Position numbers and translations under genes: made by a program
Shown: piece by piece, positions 26,240 to 35,424 of the stretch
How positions within the stretch are numbered: position 1 is the stretch's first letter
Layout of the letters: each line of letters opens with the position of its first letter
The notes under the pieces: generated by a model
The model's input: the letters and a program-made list of their open reading frames with translations, nothing else
Database searches by the model: none
Told to the model about the DNA's origin: nothing
Assembly (NCBI GenBank): GCA_015060965.1
Contig: SUXN01000017.1
Span: 1-57,057 of the forward strand
DNA: 57,057 bases
DNA from: Bacteroidales bacterium
Lineage (GTDB): Bacteria > Bacteroidota > Bacteroidia > Bacteroidales > Bacteroidaceae
Direction: 5' to 3'

Positions 26240-26920
26240 CTACAGTTTGTTTGCCACGTCAGTAACTATCTGTCCATCGAACAGGCAGATAGTACGCGAT
26301 GCATACTGCGCGTCGTGCTGGGAGTGTGTAACCATGATGATGGTTGTACCTTCGCGGTTGAGCTCCTGAAGAAGGAGCATTACCTCCTGACCGTTCTTTG
26401 AGTCAAGGTTACCGGTAGGCTCATCGGCAAGGACAAGCTTGGGGTTGGATATTACGGCACGGGCAATTGCAACACGCTGCTGCTGACCACCGGAGAGCTG
26501 CTGCGGGAAGTGCCCCGCACGGTGCGAGATGTTCATGCGCTCAAGAATATCGTTGACACGCTGCTTACGTTCGGAGGCCTTCACGCCCATATATACAAGC
26601 GGAAGTTCAACATTCTCGAATACTGTCATCTCATCAATGAGGTTGAATGACTGGAACACAAAGCCGAGATTGCCTTTACGGAACTGTGTACGCTCCTTCT
26701 CACGCAGATTGCCAACCTCCTTGTCAAGCAAGGTGTATTTTCCGCCTGTGGGGTTGTCGAGCAGGCCCAGGATGTTGAGCAACGTTGACTTTCCGCAACC
26801 TGATGGGCCCATAACAGCCACGAACTCACCCTCCTTCACTTCAAAAGAAACACCGTTAAGGGCAATAGTCTCAATCTCTTCTGTAAAGAAACTCTTCTTC
26901 AAATTTTCTACTTTAAGCAT
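26240..26920 (-). CDS. MacB/LolD-type ABC transporter ATPase
   Basis: A 226-residue stand-alone nucleotide-binding subunit. Walker A is GPSGCGKST (about 38), signature LSGGQQQR (about 141), Walker B VLADEPTGNLDS (about 160) and the H-loop is MVTHSQHDA. The NLDS form after Walker B is the MacB/LolD subfamily signature. It is the only ATPase among four permeases, an adaptor and a TolC, so it presumably serves all of them. These transporters use ATP in the cytoplasm to drive periplasmic movements rather than moving substrate through the inner membrane. Confidence 0.93.
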   Translation of the reverse strand: MLKVENLKKSFFTEEIETIALNGVSFEVKEGEFVAVMGPSGCGKSTLLNILGLLDNPTGGKYTLLDKEVGNLREKERTQFRKGNLGFVFQSFNLIDEMTVFENVELPLVYMGVKASERKQRVNDILERMNISHRAGHFPQQLSGGQQQRVAIARAVISNPKLVLADEPTGNLDSKNGQEVMLLLQELNREGTTIIMVTHSQHDAQYASRTICLFDGQIVTDVANKL

Positions 26921-26957
26921 AATCGTATTTTTTTAGTTATTAATGTTAATTGTCTTA

Positions 26958-26992
26958 TCTTTTGAGATATTTCGCTTCGCTCAATATGACAA
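26958..26992. repeat. Single family-A repeat arm
   Basis: GAGATATTTCGCTTCGCTCA followed by ATATGACAAAATG lies in the 123-base gap between the ATPase and the next permease. Confidence 0.55.
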
Positions 26993-27043
26993 AATGCAAT
27001 ATATATGCAATTCCGACCGAAGGAAAGAATCTCGTTCTTTTAT

Positions 27044-29485
27044 TTACCGCGAAATAGCATCGACAGGATTCTCATTCGCCGCACTCCATGAGCGGAGAGA
27101 AACGGTAACGATGGTAATCAACAGGATTACTCCCACAGCCAAAGCATATACCCACCACGACATCGGCGTGCGATAGACATACTGCTGCATCCAGTTGTCG
27201 ATGATGCAGTAGCTCACTGGTATTGCCACAGCCGAACAGATGGCCACAATATAAAGGTACTTACAGTTAAAGAATGCAAGTATCTCACTTACTGATGCTC
27301 CATGAACTCGGCGAATGCCTATCTCGCGGCGGCGATACTGTGTTTCGAACAGTGCCAGACCGAATACTCCGATAACTGAAATAATAATCGACAGGAATGA
27401 GAATAGCGTAATAAGTGTCGAGAGCTTATCTTCCTTCTGGTAAATAAATTCAATCTCATCATCAAAGAATCTTACATTGATATTCTCCAGCACAACATCG
27501 GGAGAAAAACCAACAATCGTTTGGTGTATGTATTCTCTTACTTGCGCAATATCGGCACCCGCAACTGTACGTATATAAGCCCTGCGAGGCAAGTCCCAGC
27601 CATACTGGCCAAAGACAACAAAGACATACGGTTTGATAGTGTTTTGGGCTGATTGGAAATCAAAATCCTCACAAATACCGACTACTTGTGTTTGCATGTT
27701 GCCGATATGACCTTGTATTTTACTATCAGGAGAAAGATTCATGTCTTTAGCAGCCTTCTCGTTGAATATCATTGCACCTGTCATCACCTCATTATCAGAA
27801 GGGATAAAGTCACGGCCTTCGACAATGTCAATCCCCATTACCTGCAAGAAGTTCCACGATACCGGATACACTCTGAAGGTGACGTGTTGCCCATCTTCGG
27901 TCTTACGTGACCACTGTCTATCACCACCAGAAATGAACTCTCCCTGTCCCCAAGCAACATCTATAATTTGAGAATTCTGTCTGAGTTTATCCTCCAAAGC
28001 ATTGCGCTTTGTATAGTCCATTGTGATACCATCCTCTTTTGTCCAGCCATAAGTCGCTTCGTATGGTATTTCCACAGTCAAGATGTTTTCTTTGTCAAAA
28101 CCCATATCACGCGTAAGCATATATTGATGCTGACGGTAGATAAAGAGCGAGCAGATAATCAATGTAATGGAGATGAAATATTGCACTCCTACAAGCGTAT
28201 AACGCAAGACGCGACCGGATTTTGATGCAGAGAAATCACCTTTGACAACAAATGCTGGCGAGAATCCGGTAATATACCACGCAGGGTATAACGAAACCAC
28301 TACACCGAAGAGAATTACGCCCAAAGCAATAGCACCTGCCAACGACCAATTCTCGTTGATGGCAACCGAAGTCGAGATATACTCTTTGAGCGGTGTATCG
28401 GAAAACAGTGCCACAATGCCTGCTGCAACAATGAGTGATACAAGAATCAGCCCAATTGTCTCAAACAGGAAATTAAGACGCAGTTTTGCTGTTGGCGCAC
28501 CAAAAATCTTGTAATTGTTCACGGCACGGATTCTGCTCGGAATCAGAGCAAAGAAGAAGTTTACAAAGTTGATAAACGAGATAACCAGAATCAATACAGC
28601 AATCGCAATGAGTGTATATGTTGTCGTACGACTGCCTGATATTCCAATATTATGGGTATCCTCTGCAAAGAAAAGATCGTTGATAGGCATTAAGCGCGGT
28701 TTGATACGCGAGATCTGAACCTCTGCCTCCTGCTCACTCAGTCCTCTCTTTTGACAATCATCAATAACATACTGATACATTTTCGCCTCGGCATCCTCGC
28801 GCGAAGCACCCTCTCTCAACAGTACATAGTATGGAGTACCCCAATTGCCCTCTTCTTCGGGTTTTGCTTTTGCCATATAGCAAAAACCATCAGACATGGC
28901 AATTGTAGATGGGCGTGGAAAGTCCTTGTAGATACCTACAACCGTAAACAGCAATTCACTGTCGGCATTCCGGCCATAATGCAACTTATCTCCCACTGAG
29001 ATACTACATCCATTGGCAATACTCTCTGTTATGATAATGTCATATTCAGTGTGGAATGACGAAGCGCCGCCGGCAATAAATTCAAAAGGGAAAACCTCCA
29101 GCACCTCAGGTTCTGCAGCTCCGAATTTGATGACAAAATTCTCAATTGAACCATTACGCTTTACAGATACATCTCCAGAGTAGTACATTGCATCCTGTAA
29201 CTCATAAATTGAGCCACCCGCCTCAACCTCAGGACAAACGGCACACATTTCATCCGGTGTCTGACGGTTCCAGCTGAAATCCCAACTGCCGTCACCTATC
29301 CACGAAGGATGCTCCAAACGATATATACGCTCCGAGTCCTTGATTACACGGTTATATGACATGTCGAACTTTACCTGCACTGCGATAAGATATACCGCAG
29401 CAAAGGCAACCGCCATACCAAGTATATTCAATGCAGAAGAAGTGATATACCTTTTCAGCAAGATTATGAAGTTCCTTAAATACAT
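27044..29485 (-). CDS. MacB/FtsX-type ABC transporter permease 2
   Basis: An 813-residue permease beginning MYLRNFIILLKRYITSSALN. It has helix 1 (LGMAVAFAAVYLIAVQ), a periplasmic domain, a central helix group with NFVNFFFALIPSRIRAVN, a second periplasmic domain and terminal helices preceded by GIRRVHGASVSEILAFFNCK. It is close in sequence to permease 1 at 29496-31925 (for example TPLKEYISTSVA against TPLTEHISTSIA), so the two arose by duplication. The gene is 10 bases after permease 1 and 123 before the ATPase. All parts expected of a complete permease are present. Confidence 0.87.
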   Translation of the reverse strand: MYLRNFIILLKRYITSSALNILGMAVAFAAVYLIAVQVKFDMSYNRVIKDSERIYRLEHPSWIGDGSWDFSWNRQTPDEMCAVCPEVEAGGSIYELQDAMYYSGDVSVKRNGSIENFVIKFGAAEPEVLEVFPFEFIAGGASSFHTEYDIIITESIANGCSISVGDKLHYGRNADSELLFTVVGIYKDFPRPSTIAMSDGFCYMAKAKPEEEGNWGTPYYVLLREGASREDAEAKMYQYVIDDCQKRGLSEQEAEVQISRIKPRLMPINDLFFAEDTHNIGISGSRTTTYTLIAIAVLILVISFINFVNFFFALIPSRIRAVNNYKIFGAPTAKLRLNFLFETIGLILVSLIVAAGIVALFSDTPLKEYISTSVAINENWSLAGAIALGVILFGVVVSLYPAWYITGFSPAFVVKGDFSASKSGRVLRYTLVGVQYFISITLIICSLFIYRQHQYMLTRDMGFDKENILTVEIPYEATYGWTKEDGITMDYTKRNALEDKLRQNSQIIDVAWGQGEFISGGDRQWSRKTEDGQHVTFRVYPVSWNFLQVMGIDIVEGRDFIPSDNEVMTGAMIFNEKAAKDMNLSPDSKIQGHIGNMQTQVVGICEDFDFQSAQNTIKPYVFVVFGQYGWDLPRRAYIRTVAGADIAQVREYIHQTIVGFSPDVVLENINVRFFDDEIEFIYQKEDKLSTLITLFSFLSIIISVIGVFGLALFETQYRRREIGIRRVHGASVSEILAFFNCKYLYIVAICSAVAIPVSYCIIDNWMQQYVYRTPMSWWVYALAVGVILLITIVTVSLRSWSAANENPVDAISR

Positions 29486-29495
29486 AATAGTCTTT

Positions 29496-31925
29496 TTATT
29501 TGTTTATTGCTTCAACAGGATTGTCATTCGCGGCCTTGTATGAACATGCGGTGACGGTAAGCACCGTTATAATGGCAACCAAGGCTATGGCAAGCAGATA
29601 TACCCACAGGGCAAAAGGTGCCTGGTAGACAAACTGCTCTGTCCAGTACTTGATTATAGCAAAGCCGAACACCACAGCCACCACTGAACATATTGCAAGC
29701 ACTTTCAGATATTTGCTGTTGAACATTGCAAGTATGCTGCTCACCGATGCGCCATGCACACGGCGTATTCCAATCTCGCGACGGCGGTACTGTGTCTCAA
29801 AGTGCACAAGGCCGAAGACTCCTATTACCGAGATCAGTATCGAAAGCACTGTGAACAGGATAATGAGTGAAGCCAGCTTACTCTCCTTCTTGTACTTGTT
29901 CTCAAGTTCCGCATCAAAGAATGAGATATCGTAACTGTCGGCAGGTATATCGGGTACATACTCTGCAATTGTCCGGGCGATGAACTCGCGCACTGCTGCA
30001 ACGTCGGCCCCCGGTGTTGTACGCACATACATTGTATTCATCACGCGCCAAGGATACTTGCCGAAGATGTAGAACGCGAAAGGCTCGATGTTGTACTGCA
30101 TGGGACGGAAATTGAAATCCTTGCATATACCTACCACCTCGGTATCAGAGCGGTGACCTGGAATTACATCGCCCACCTTCAGGCCAAGCTTGCGTGCAGC
30201 GTCCTCATTAAAAATATATGTTCCGTTAACAGTACGTTCATCACTGCTGAGGAAATCGCGGCCATCGACTATGTCAATTCCCATAAACCGCAGGAAATCC
30301 CATGAGACAGGATATACCTGGAAATATATGCTCTGGCCGTTGAAGCCGCGTCCCCACTGCATCCTCGATGGAGTAATGAATGAACCGTCGGCAAAAGCGA
30401 CATCCGCTATCTCGGGGTTCTTCATCAGGCTCCCGGCAAAGGCATCGCGCCTGCTCTGTGACAATCCATTCTCAGGGTCATATGACTCGAATACCGTTTC
30501 ACCCGGCAGATGGTTCACCACAAGCAGATTGTTCTTGTTGAAACCCATGTCATGCTTGAGCATATAATCATACTGTCTGTAGATAGAAAGCGAACAGATG
30601 ACAAGTGTTATCGAAATGGTATACTGCACGGCCACAAGCGTGTAGCGCAATCGCCTGCCCGGCGCTGTGGCCTGGAAACCGCCCATTACCATTGCCGGCG
30701 AGAAACGGGTAATGTACCATGCAGGGTATATGCTCACGATGATTCCCGTAACGAGAGCGACAGCAGCCACTGCCACGGCTACACCTACATTGTCGGCAAA
30801 AGCTATTGAGGTTGATATATGCTCGGTGAGCGGTGTCTCCATGAACATGCCCACAATAGCCGCCGCGCCGCAGAGAGCCACAAGCACAAGCCCCACAGTC
30901 TCAAATACAAAGTTCAGGCGCAGGGTGAAGGATGATGCTCCGAATACTTTGCATGTGTTTATTGTCTTTATGCGAACAGGAATGAGCGCAAAGAAGAAAT
31001 TCACGAAATTTATGAGTGCAATGGCCATGATGAGCACGGCAATGGCAAGGAGCGTATATGTAGTGGCCTTGTTGCCGGTTGCATGCGCAGCAGCGACTAC
31101 ATCCGTCGAGAAGTAGAGCTCGGTGAGCGGGTTAAGACGCGGATTGACACGTTTCAAAAGCTCTGCAATATCTTCTTCGCTTACATTCTGGGACCTTAGT
31201 GATTCCAAGAGAGCGCTTCTTATCTTCTCGCAGACAGCATCGGGCGATGCCCCATCGCTCAACACCAGGTAATAGGGGTTGTTCCAGTTGTTCGCATTGT
31301 CCTCCTCCTGCGGGAACATGCCTCCCCAACCGTCGCACTCATCAAGGATGCTGGGTGACACAGGGTCCTTGCATATTGCAATGACCGTTGCGGTATTCTC
31401 ATCGCTTGCCTCGTGTCCATAGCATATTACATCCCCTGCCGAAAGATTGAATTTCTTTGCCGCAGACTCTTTCAGTACCAAAGTGGAATGGTCAAGGAAT
31501 TTGTCGAGCGAGCCCTCGATTATCTCAAGGCCGAAGATATCCAGTCCTTCACGCTCCGCCTCGCACAAATCGAAATATATATACTCTATTCCCTTGTCAC
31601 TCTTTCTTGAGTAATCGGAATTGATGTTGTAGTGTCCTGTCGGCCATATTGTAGCACTCTTCTCTATCTCTGGTACACCATTGCAAAGGTCGTCGGGCAA
31701 CTGGCGTGCCCATGTGGTGCTCCAATACCCCTCCTCGCTCCAGTTGGGATATTCAAGGCGGTATATGTTCTTTGCATTGGGAATGGCCTTGTTGTATGAG
31801 AGGTCGAAGCTCACCTGTACCATTATAAGATACACCGCAGCAAAGGCAACCGCCATACCCAGTATGTTAAGCAATGAAGAGGTTGTGTACCTTTTCAAAA
31901 GCATTATAAAGTTCTTGAAATACAT
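29496..31925 (-). CDS. MacB/FtsX-type ABC transporter permease 1
   Basis: About 809 residues from ATG 31925 (MYFKNFIMLLKRYTTSSLLN). A longer in-frame start at 32036 is rejected because it translates a family-A repeat (ETKDLKG) and lacks homology to the sister permease, whose start aligns exactly here. The layout is the same as in permease 2: helix 1, periplasmic MacB-like domain, central helices with NFVNFFFALIPVRIKTIN, second domain, and terminal helices after GIRRVHGASVSSILAMFNSK. It is the first permease after the adaptor gene, from which it is separated by 483 bases of repeats. Confidence 0.87.
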   Translation of the reverse strand: MYFKNFIMLLKRYTTSSLLNILGMAVAFAAVYLIMVQVSFDLSYNKAIPNAKNIYRLEYPNWSEEGYWSTTWARQLPDDLCNGVPEIEKSATIWPTGHYNINSDYSRKSDKGIEYIYFDLCEAEREGLDIFGLEIIEGSLDKFLDHSTLVLKESAAKKFNLSAGDVICYGHEASDENTATVIAICKDPVSPSILDECDGWGGMFPQEEDNANNWNNPYYLVLSDGASPDAVCEKIRSALLESLRSQNVSEEDIAELLKRVNPRLNPLTELYFSTDVVAAAHATGNKATTYTLLAIAVLIMAIALINFVNFFFALIPVRIKTINTCKVFGASSFTLRLNFVFETVGLVLVALCGAAAIVGMFMETPLTEHISTSIAFADNVGVAVAVAAVALVTGIIVSIYPAWYITRFSPAMVMGGFQATAPGRRLRYTLVAVQYTISITLVICSLSIYRQYDYMLKHDMGFNKNNLLVVNHLPGETVFESYDPENGLSQSRRDAFAGSLMKNPEIADVAFADGSFITPSRMQWGRGFNGQSIYFQVYPVSWDFLRFMGIDIVDGRDFLSSDERTVNGTYIFNEDAARKLGLKVGDVIPGHRSDTEVVGICKDFNFRPMQYNIEPFAFYIFGKYPWRVMNTMYVRTTPGADVAAVREFIARTIAEYVPDIPADSYDISFFDAELENKYKKESKLASLIILFTVLSILISVIGVFGLVHFETQYRRREIGIRRVHGASVSSILAMFNSKYLKVLAICSVVAVVFGFAIIKYWTEQFVYQAPFALWVYLLAIALVAIITVLTVTACSYKAANDNPVEAINK

Positions 31926-31974
31926 AGTAATTTGTTTTAAGTAATGTGTAAAATATTGTCCGGTTTTAACACCC

Positions 31975-32403
31975 TTGAGATCCTTCGTTTCACTCAGGAT
32001 GACACAATCGCAGTAGATATTTGTGTCAATGGACAACTCTTATATTGTTGCCTAATGTAATAAATATTCTTGTTTTGTAATTCCCGTTTTGTCATATCGA
32101 CCATACCTTAATGAAATAATCAAAAGAGGTTTTGTTTTACGAAACCACTTCGCTCGCTGAAAAACATTAAAGTAAACTTTATGTTTTACTCGCTTAATCG
32201 TGGCTTTCGATGAGCTTTAGCGAACCAGCGGTCGACGCCCGTAGGGGCTAAAGTCAATAACGCATGTGAGATATCTCAATATTTTTGAGATCCCTCGTTG
32301 ATAGGTTCGGGACAAGTGCGCGGTTATTGTCATATCGAACGCACGTGAGATATCTCTTTTTTTCACGGTCTTTGAGATCCCTCACACATGGTTCGGGATG
32401 ACA
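31975..32403. repeat. Family-A and family-B repeat cluster between adaptor and permease genes
   Basis: GAGATCCTTCGTTTCACTCA with GGATGACAC (31976-32004); GCGAACCAGCGGTCGACGCC with GGGGCTAAAGTCAA (32218-32254); GAGATCCCTCGTTGATAGG (32287); TGTCATATCGAACGCACG with GAGATATCTC (32329); GAGATCCCTCACACATGG ending in GGGATGACAAA (32369-32404). No gene is seen in 31926-32408. Confidence 0.7.
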
Positions 32404-32408
32404 AAACC

Positions 32409-33683
32409 TTATTTTCTGTTTTCACCTTTTAAAATAAGCACTTCATTGTCACCGAAATTGTCGTATGACGATGTTATCACCTTTTCGCCGGGTGCAAGGC
32501 CATCGAGAATCTCATAGTACCTTGGGTTCTGACGTCCGATGCGGATTTCGCGGCGATAAGCCTTCTCGCCTGTCTCATCCACGACATATATCCAACGGCC
32601 GCCTGTCTTTTGGAAGAATGCACCGCGAGGGATGTAGACAGCCTCGACAGGCTGCCCCAACTGAAGATTGAGATTATATGTCTGGCCGGTGCGTATATTG
32701 TCGGGCAGCTCGCTTCTGAATGTGAGGTCCACCCTGAACTTGCCTTCACGAACCTCGGGATACACCTTTCTCAAGAGCATGTCGTAACTGTTGTCCTGAC
32801 GCATGAACGAGGCTGTAAGGCCTGTTACCACACGGTCGATATAATGCTCGTCGACCATAGCCGTCACCTTATAGGCCGAGAGGTCGTTTATCTGACCAAT
32901 GGCACTGCCCTGCGAGAGTGTCTGTCCAAGAACGACATTGAGCATACCCAGTTCACCGTCAATGGGAGCCTTTACCTTGAGGTTATCCACACGCTCACGT
33001 ATAAGCTGCATGTTCAGCTGCATTGAACGCAGGTTCTCATCAAGTTGCGCCACCTGCACGGTGCGGTAGAGGGAATCCTGCTTCTGACGCTCGCGCACCA
33101 GAGAACGTCTGCTGAGTGCCAGCTCGTAGTCCTCTTTCGACTGCAGATATACCTCGCGGGCAACAAGTTCCTCGTTGTAAAGTTCCTTGTTCTGCTCGTA
33201 TGCACGCTGCTTGCGGGTGACCTCAAGGTCGAGCATAAGCATCTCCTGACGGAGCGAGAGACGCTCCTGCTCCATTGAGATAAGGGTATTGCGCAGGATG
33301 TTCTGCTTCTCGGCAAGGTCCGCCTCCGATTGCAGAATCTGCATCGACAGCTGCTTGTTCGACATCTCAAGAATCACATCCCCGGCCTTCACTGCAGTTC
33401 CCTCCTCGGCAACCACACGCTCCACCACTCCGCTCTCAAGCGGCGACAGCTGCATTGTTGTCATTGGTTGCACAGTTCCGCTGAGGCTCACATAATCGTT
33501 GAACTCACCCTCTTCCACATTTGAAACTGTGACAGTGGCCATATTCACGCGCAGTGTCGATGTATTCTCCTTCAAGAGGAGCCACACAATGAGCACAACC
33601 AGAAGTGCTCCGAACAGATAAGGCAGGCTTTTCTTGCTGAATACAGCACGCCAACCGGTTTTCTTCTCTAATTTTATATCCAT
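32409..33683 (-). CDS. MacA/HlyD-type periplasmic adaptor
   Basis: A 424-residue membrane fusion protein. One N-terminal membrane helix (LPYLFGALLVVLIVWLLL) anchors it. The first half of the barrel-sandwich domain (VVERVVAEEGTAVKAGDVIL) comes next, then a long alpha-hairpin with heptad-like Leu/Glu runs (about 120-230). The second half-lipoyl segment (IDGELGMLNVVLGQTLSQGS) and beta-barrel domains follow (IPRGAFFQKTGGRWIYVVDE). It should bridge the MacB-type permeases to the TolC-like channel encoded 13 bases upstream. Length and order are typical. Confidence 0.88.
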   Translation of the reverse strand: MDIKLEKKTGWRAVFSKKSLPYLFGALLVVLIVWLLLKENTSTLRVNMATVTVSNVEEGEFNDYVSLSGTVQPMTTMQLSPLESGVVERVVAEEGTAVKAGDVILEMSNKQLSMQILQSEADLAEKQNILRNTLISMEQERLSLRQEMLMLDLEVTRKQRAYEQNKELYNEELVAREVYLQSKEDYELALSRRSLVRERQKQDSLYRTVQVAQLDENLRSMQLNMQLIRERVDNLKVKAPIDGELGMLNVVLGQTLSQGSAIGQINDLSAYKVTAMVDEHYIDRVVTGLTASFMRQDNSYDMLLRKVYPEVREGKFRVDLTFRSELPDNIRTGQTYNLNLQLGQPVEAVYIPRGAFFQKTGGRWIYVVDETGEKAYRREIRIGRQNPRYYEILDGLAPGEKVITSSYDNFGDNEVLILKGENRK

Positions 33684-33696
33684 AGTAGTTTATATT

Positions 33697-35028
33697 TTAT
33701 TTTCCTGAATGTACAAAAGGTATTCCACTATAATAGTCGACCATACGTTTCTCAATCATATACTGCAGCTGTGAGCGCAGACGGTCGGACTGTGCCTGCA
33801 GCAGCGTTGTCGCAGCACTCTGCAATTCTATTGCGGTAACAAGCCCGTTCTCGAATTTGGCTGCAATGCCGTCGTATGCCAACTGCGAAGCCTCGACCTT
33901 CTTCACAGCCTGGTTGTAGAGCTTGCCGTAACCCTCCATGCGGCTACACGCCTGCACAACCTCACTCTCGACCGAGCTACGCATGGCAGACAGCTCAAGC
34001 TCGGCATTACGCAATGCGTTACGTGATGAACGCACCGATGCACTGCGGCTAAGGTTAGAGAATATCGGGATAGACATTGAGACACCCACATATTCACCGC
34101 TGTTGTTCTTGAACTGTGAAGAGAAAGAGGGATAAGCCTGCTTGTTGTCGAAGTTGGTATAGTAATTTGTGTTTATCCCTGCCGAAAGGCTTATTGTAGG
34201 GAACCAGGCACCCTTTGCACGCGCATAGTGCAGCTTGGACTCCTTAACGGCAAGCTCCGATGACACAACCTGTGCATTGCCCGCAAGAGCATTCTCCACT
34301 ATTCTCTGCACCGGGATATCATCACAGCCAATGATGATACCGTCCTCCTCGGCAACCTCAAAAGGGGTGTCTTGAGGCAGATTCATCACCTCGCGCAAAG
34401 CAATCCACGCCATAGTAAGGTTGTTCTGCTGCTCGGCAAGCAGATAGTCATAATTGGCCTCCTGCGATGCGACCTCGGCAACCTCGGCAGCACTCTTGCG
34501 TCCCAACTCATGGAGTTTCTGTGCCTGACGCAACGTCTTGCGCGATGCCGACAGATGCTCCTCGGCAATCTTCACCGCACCTTTATAATAGACCACGTCG
34601 GAGTAGGCTCTCATAACCTCCATCGCCACCTTGTCGCGTGCAATCTGCAAATCACTGTAACCGCGCTCACGTGCAACCTTTGCCGCACGGATGCTGTTCA
34701 CATAACGCAAACCGGCAAACAACGGCATCGAAGCCGACAGGCTGTAAGAGTTACCGAACGTTGAGACCGTTGTATAACTGTTTGTCTCGGGGTCAATGGA
34801 ACGTCCGAAATTGGTAGACGCCGACACACCCGCCGATACCGAAGGAAACAGTGATGCCACCGACTGCCTGTAGTTCATCTTGGCATTGTCAAGAACATTC
34901 TCCTGTTTACCCACCGAAACAGAGTGCTCCACAGCGTATGCCATGCACTCATCCATTGTCATCACCTGCGCAGATGCAATCATAAAGGATAAACATCCTG
35001 CAATAATTATCATAAAAATTCTTTTCAT
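33697..35028 (-). CDS. TolC-like outer-membrane efflux channel (ABC system)
   Basis: About 443 residues from ATG 35028 (MKRIFMIIIAGCLSFMIASA, a clean signal peptide). A start at 35055 is possible but adds only MYSCRNVFC before the signal. Two OEP repeats are visible, each with long alpha hairpins (VTMDECMAYAVEHS-type start near 25; RSVSEVVQACSRMEGYGKLY region near 350). The protein forms the trimeric outer-membrane duct. It is the first gene of the minus-strand exporter operon, with a promoter 77 bases before the start. Confidence 0.88.
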   Translation of the reverse strand: MKRIFMIIIAGCLSFMIASAQVMTMDECMAYAVEHSVSVGKQENVLDNAKMNYRQSVASLFPSVSAGVSASTNFGRSIDPETNSYTTVSTFGNSYSLSASMPLFAGLRYVNSIRAAKVARERGYSDLQIARDKVAMEVMRAYSDVVYYKGAVKIAEEHLSASRKTLRQAQKLHELGRKSAAEVAEVASQEANYDYLLAEQQNNLTMAWIALREVMNLPQDTPFEVAEEDGIIIGCDDIPVQRIVENALAGNAQVVSSELAVKESKLHYARAKGAWFPTISLSAGINTNYYTNFDNKQAYPSFSSQFKNNSGEYVGVSMSIPIFSNLSRSASVRSSRNALRNAELELSAMRSSVESEVVQACSRMEGYGKLYNQAVKKVEASQLAYDGIAAKFENGLVTAIELQSAATTLLQAQSDRLRSQLQYMIEKRMVDYYSGIPFVHSGK

Positions 35029-35104
35029 ACAAAAAACATTTCTACAAGAGTACATGCCAAAAGCGTGCCAAACTATTCAAATCATTAGCAGACAACGAAT
35101 TAAG

Positions 35105-35133
35105 CAAAATTACAGCCACCGTATTTTGTCAAA
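35105..35133 (-). promoter_or_regulatory. Promoter of the TolC/MacA/permease operon
   Basis: Minus strand: TTTG (35133-35130), 17 bases, TAATTTTG (35112-35105). The -7 match is perfect; the spacing is two bases shorter than usual. Confidence 0.55.
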
Positions 35134-35194
35134 TTTTTAGACAGGTAATGTAAAAGCATTGGACACAGGGGAGGAGTGGGCACATAGTTATTAT

Positions 35195-35236
35195 AAAAAA
35201 ATGCGGTTACACGTACCATATAGGCAGAGTAACCGC
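35195..35236 (-). terminator. Rho-independent terminator downstream of the AlbA_2 gene
   Basis: Minus strand GCGGTTAC (35236-35229) pairs with GTAACCGC (35210-35203), followed by a T-rich run (A-run at 35195-35201 on plus). It lies about 190 bases past the 35425 stop. The rest of the 396-base gap (35029-35424) has only the TolC promoter and small repeats of GAAGCGTTT near 35330 and 35408-35427. Confidence 0.65.
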
Positions 35237-35424
35237 AATAAGAGATTTTTAGAAGCTGTTTGAAAGCAATACTGGACAAAGAAGACTGTAAGAGAATCTT
35301 GCTTTTAGTATTATATAATGAAACGTTAGTGAAGCGTTTTATATTATAGCAAACAATTATAAACCAGCTATTTATAGAATACAATTTCTTTAATTTGCTC
35401 GATTTTGAAGCGTTTGCGAAGCGT

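Noticed and set aside
31926..32036. In-frame N-terminal extension of permease 1
   Set aside because: It includes a repeat arm and lacks counterpart in the sister permease, whose start aligns with ATG 31925.
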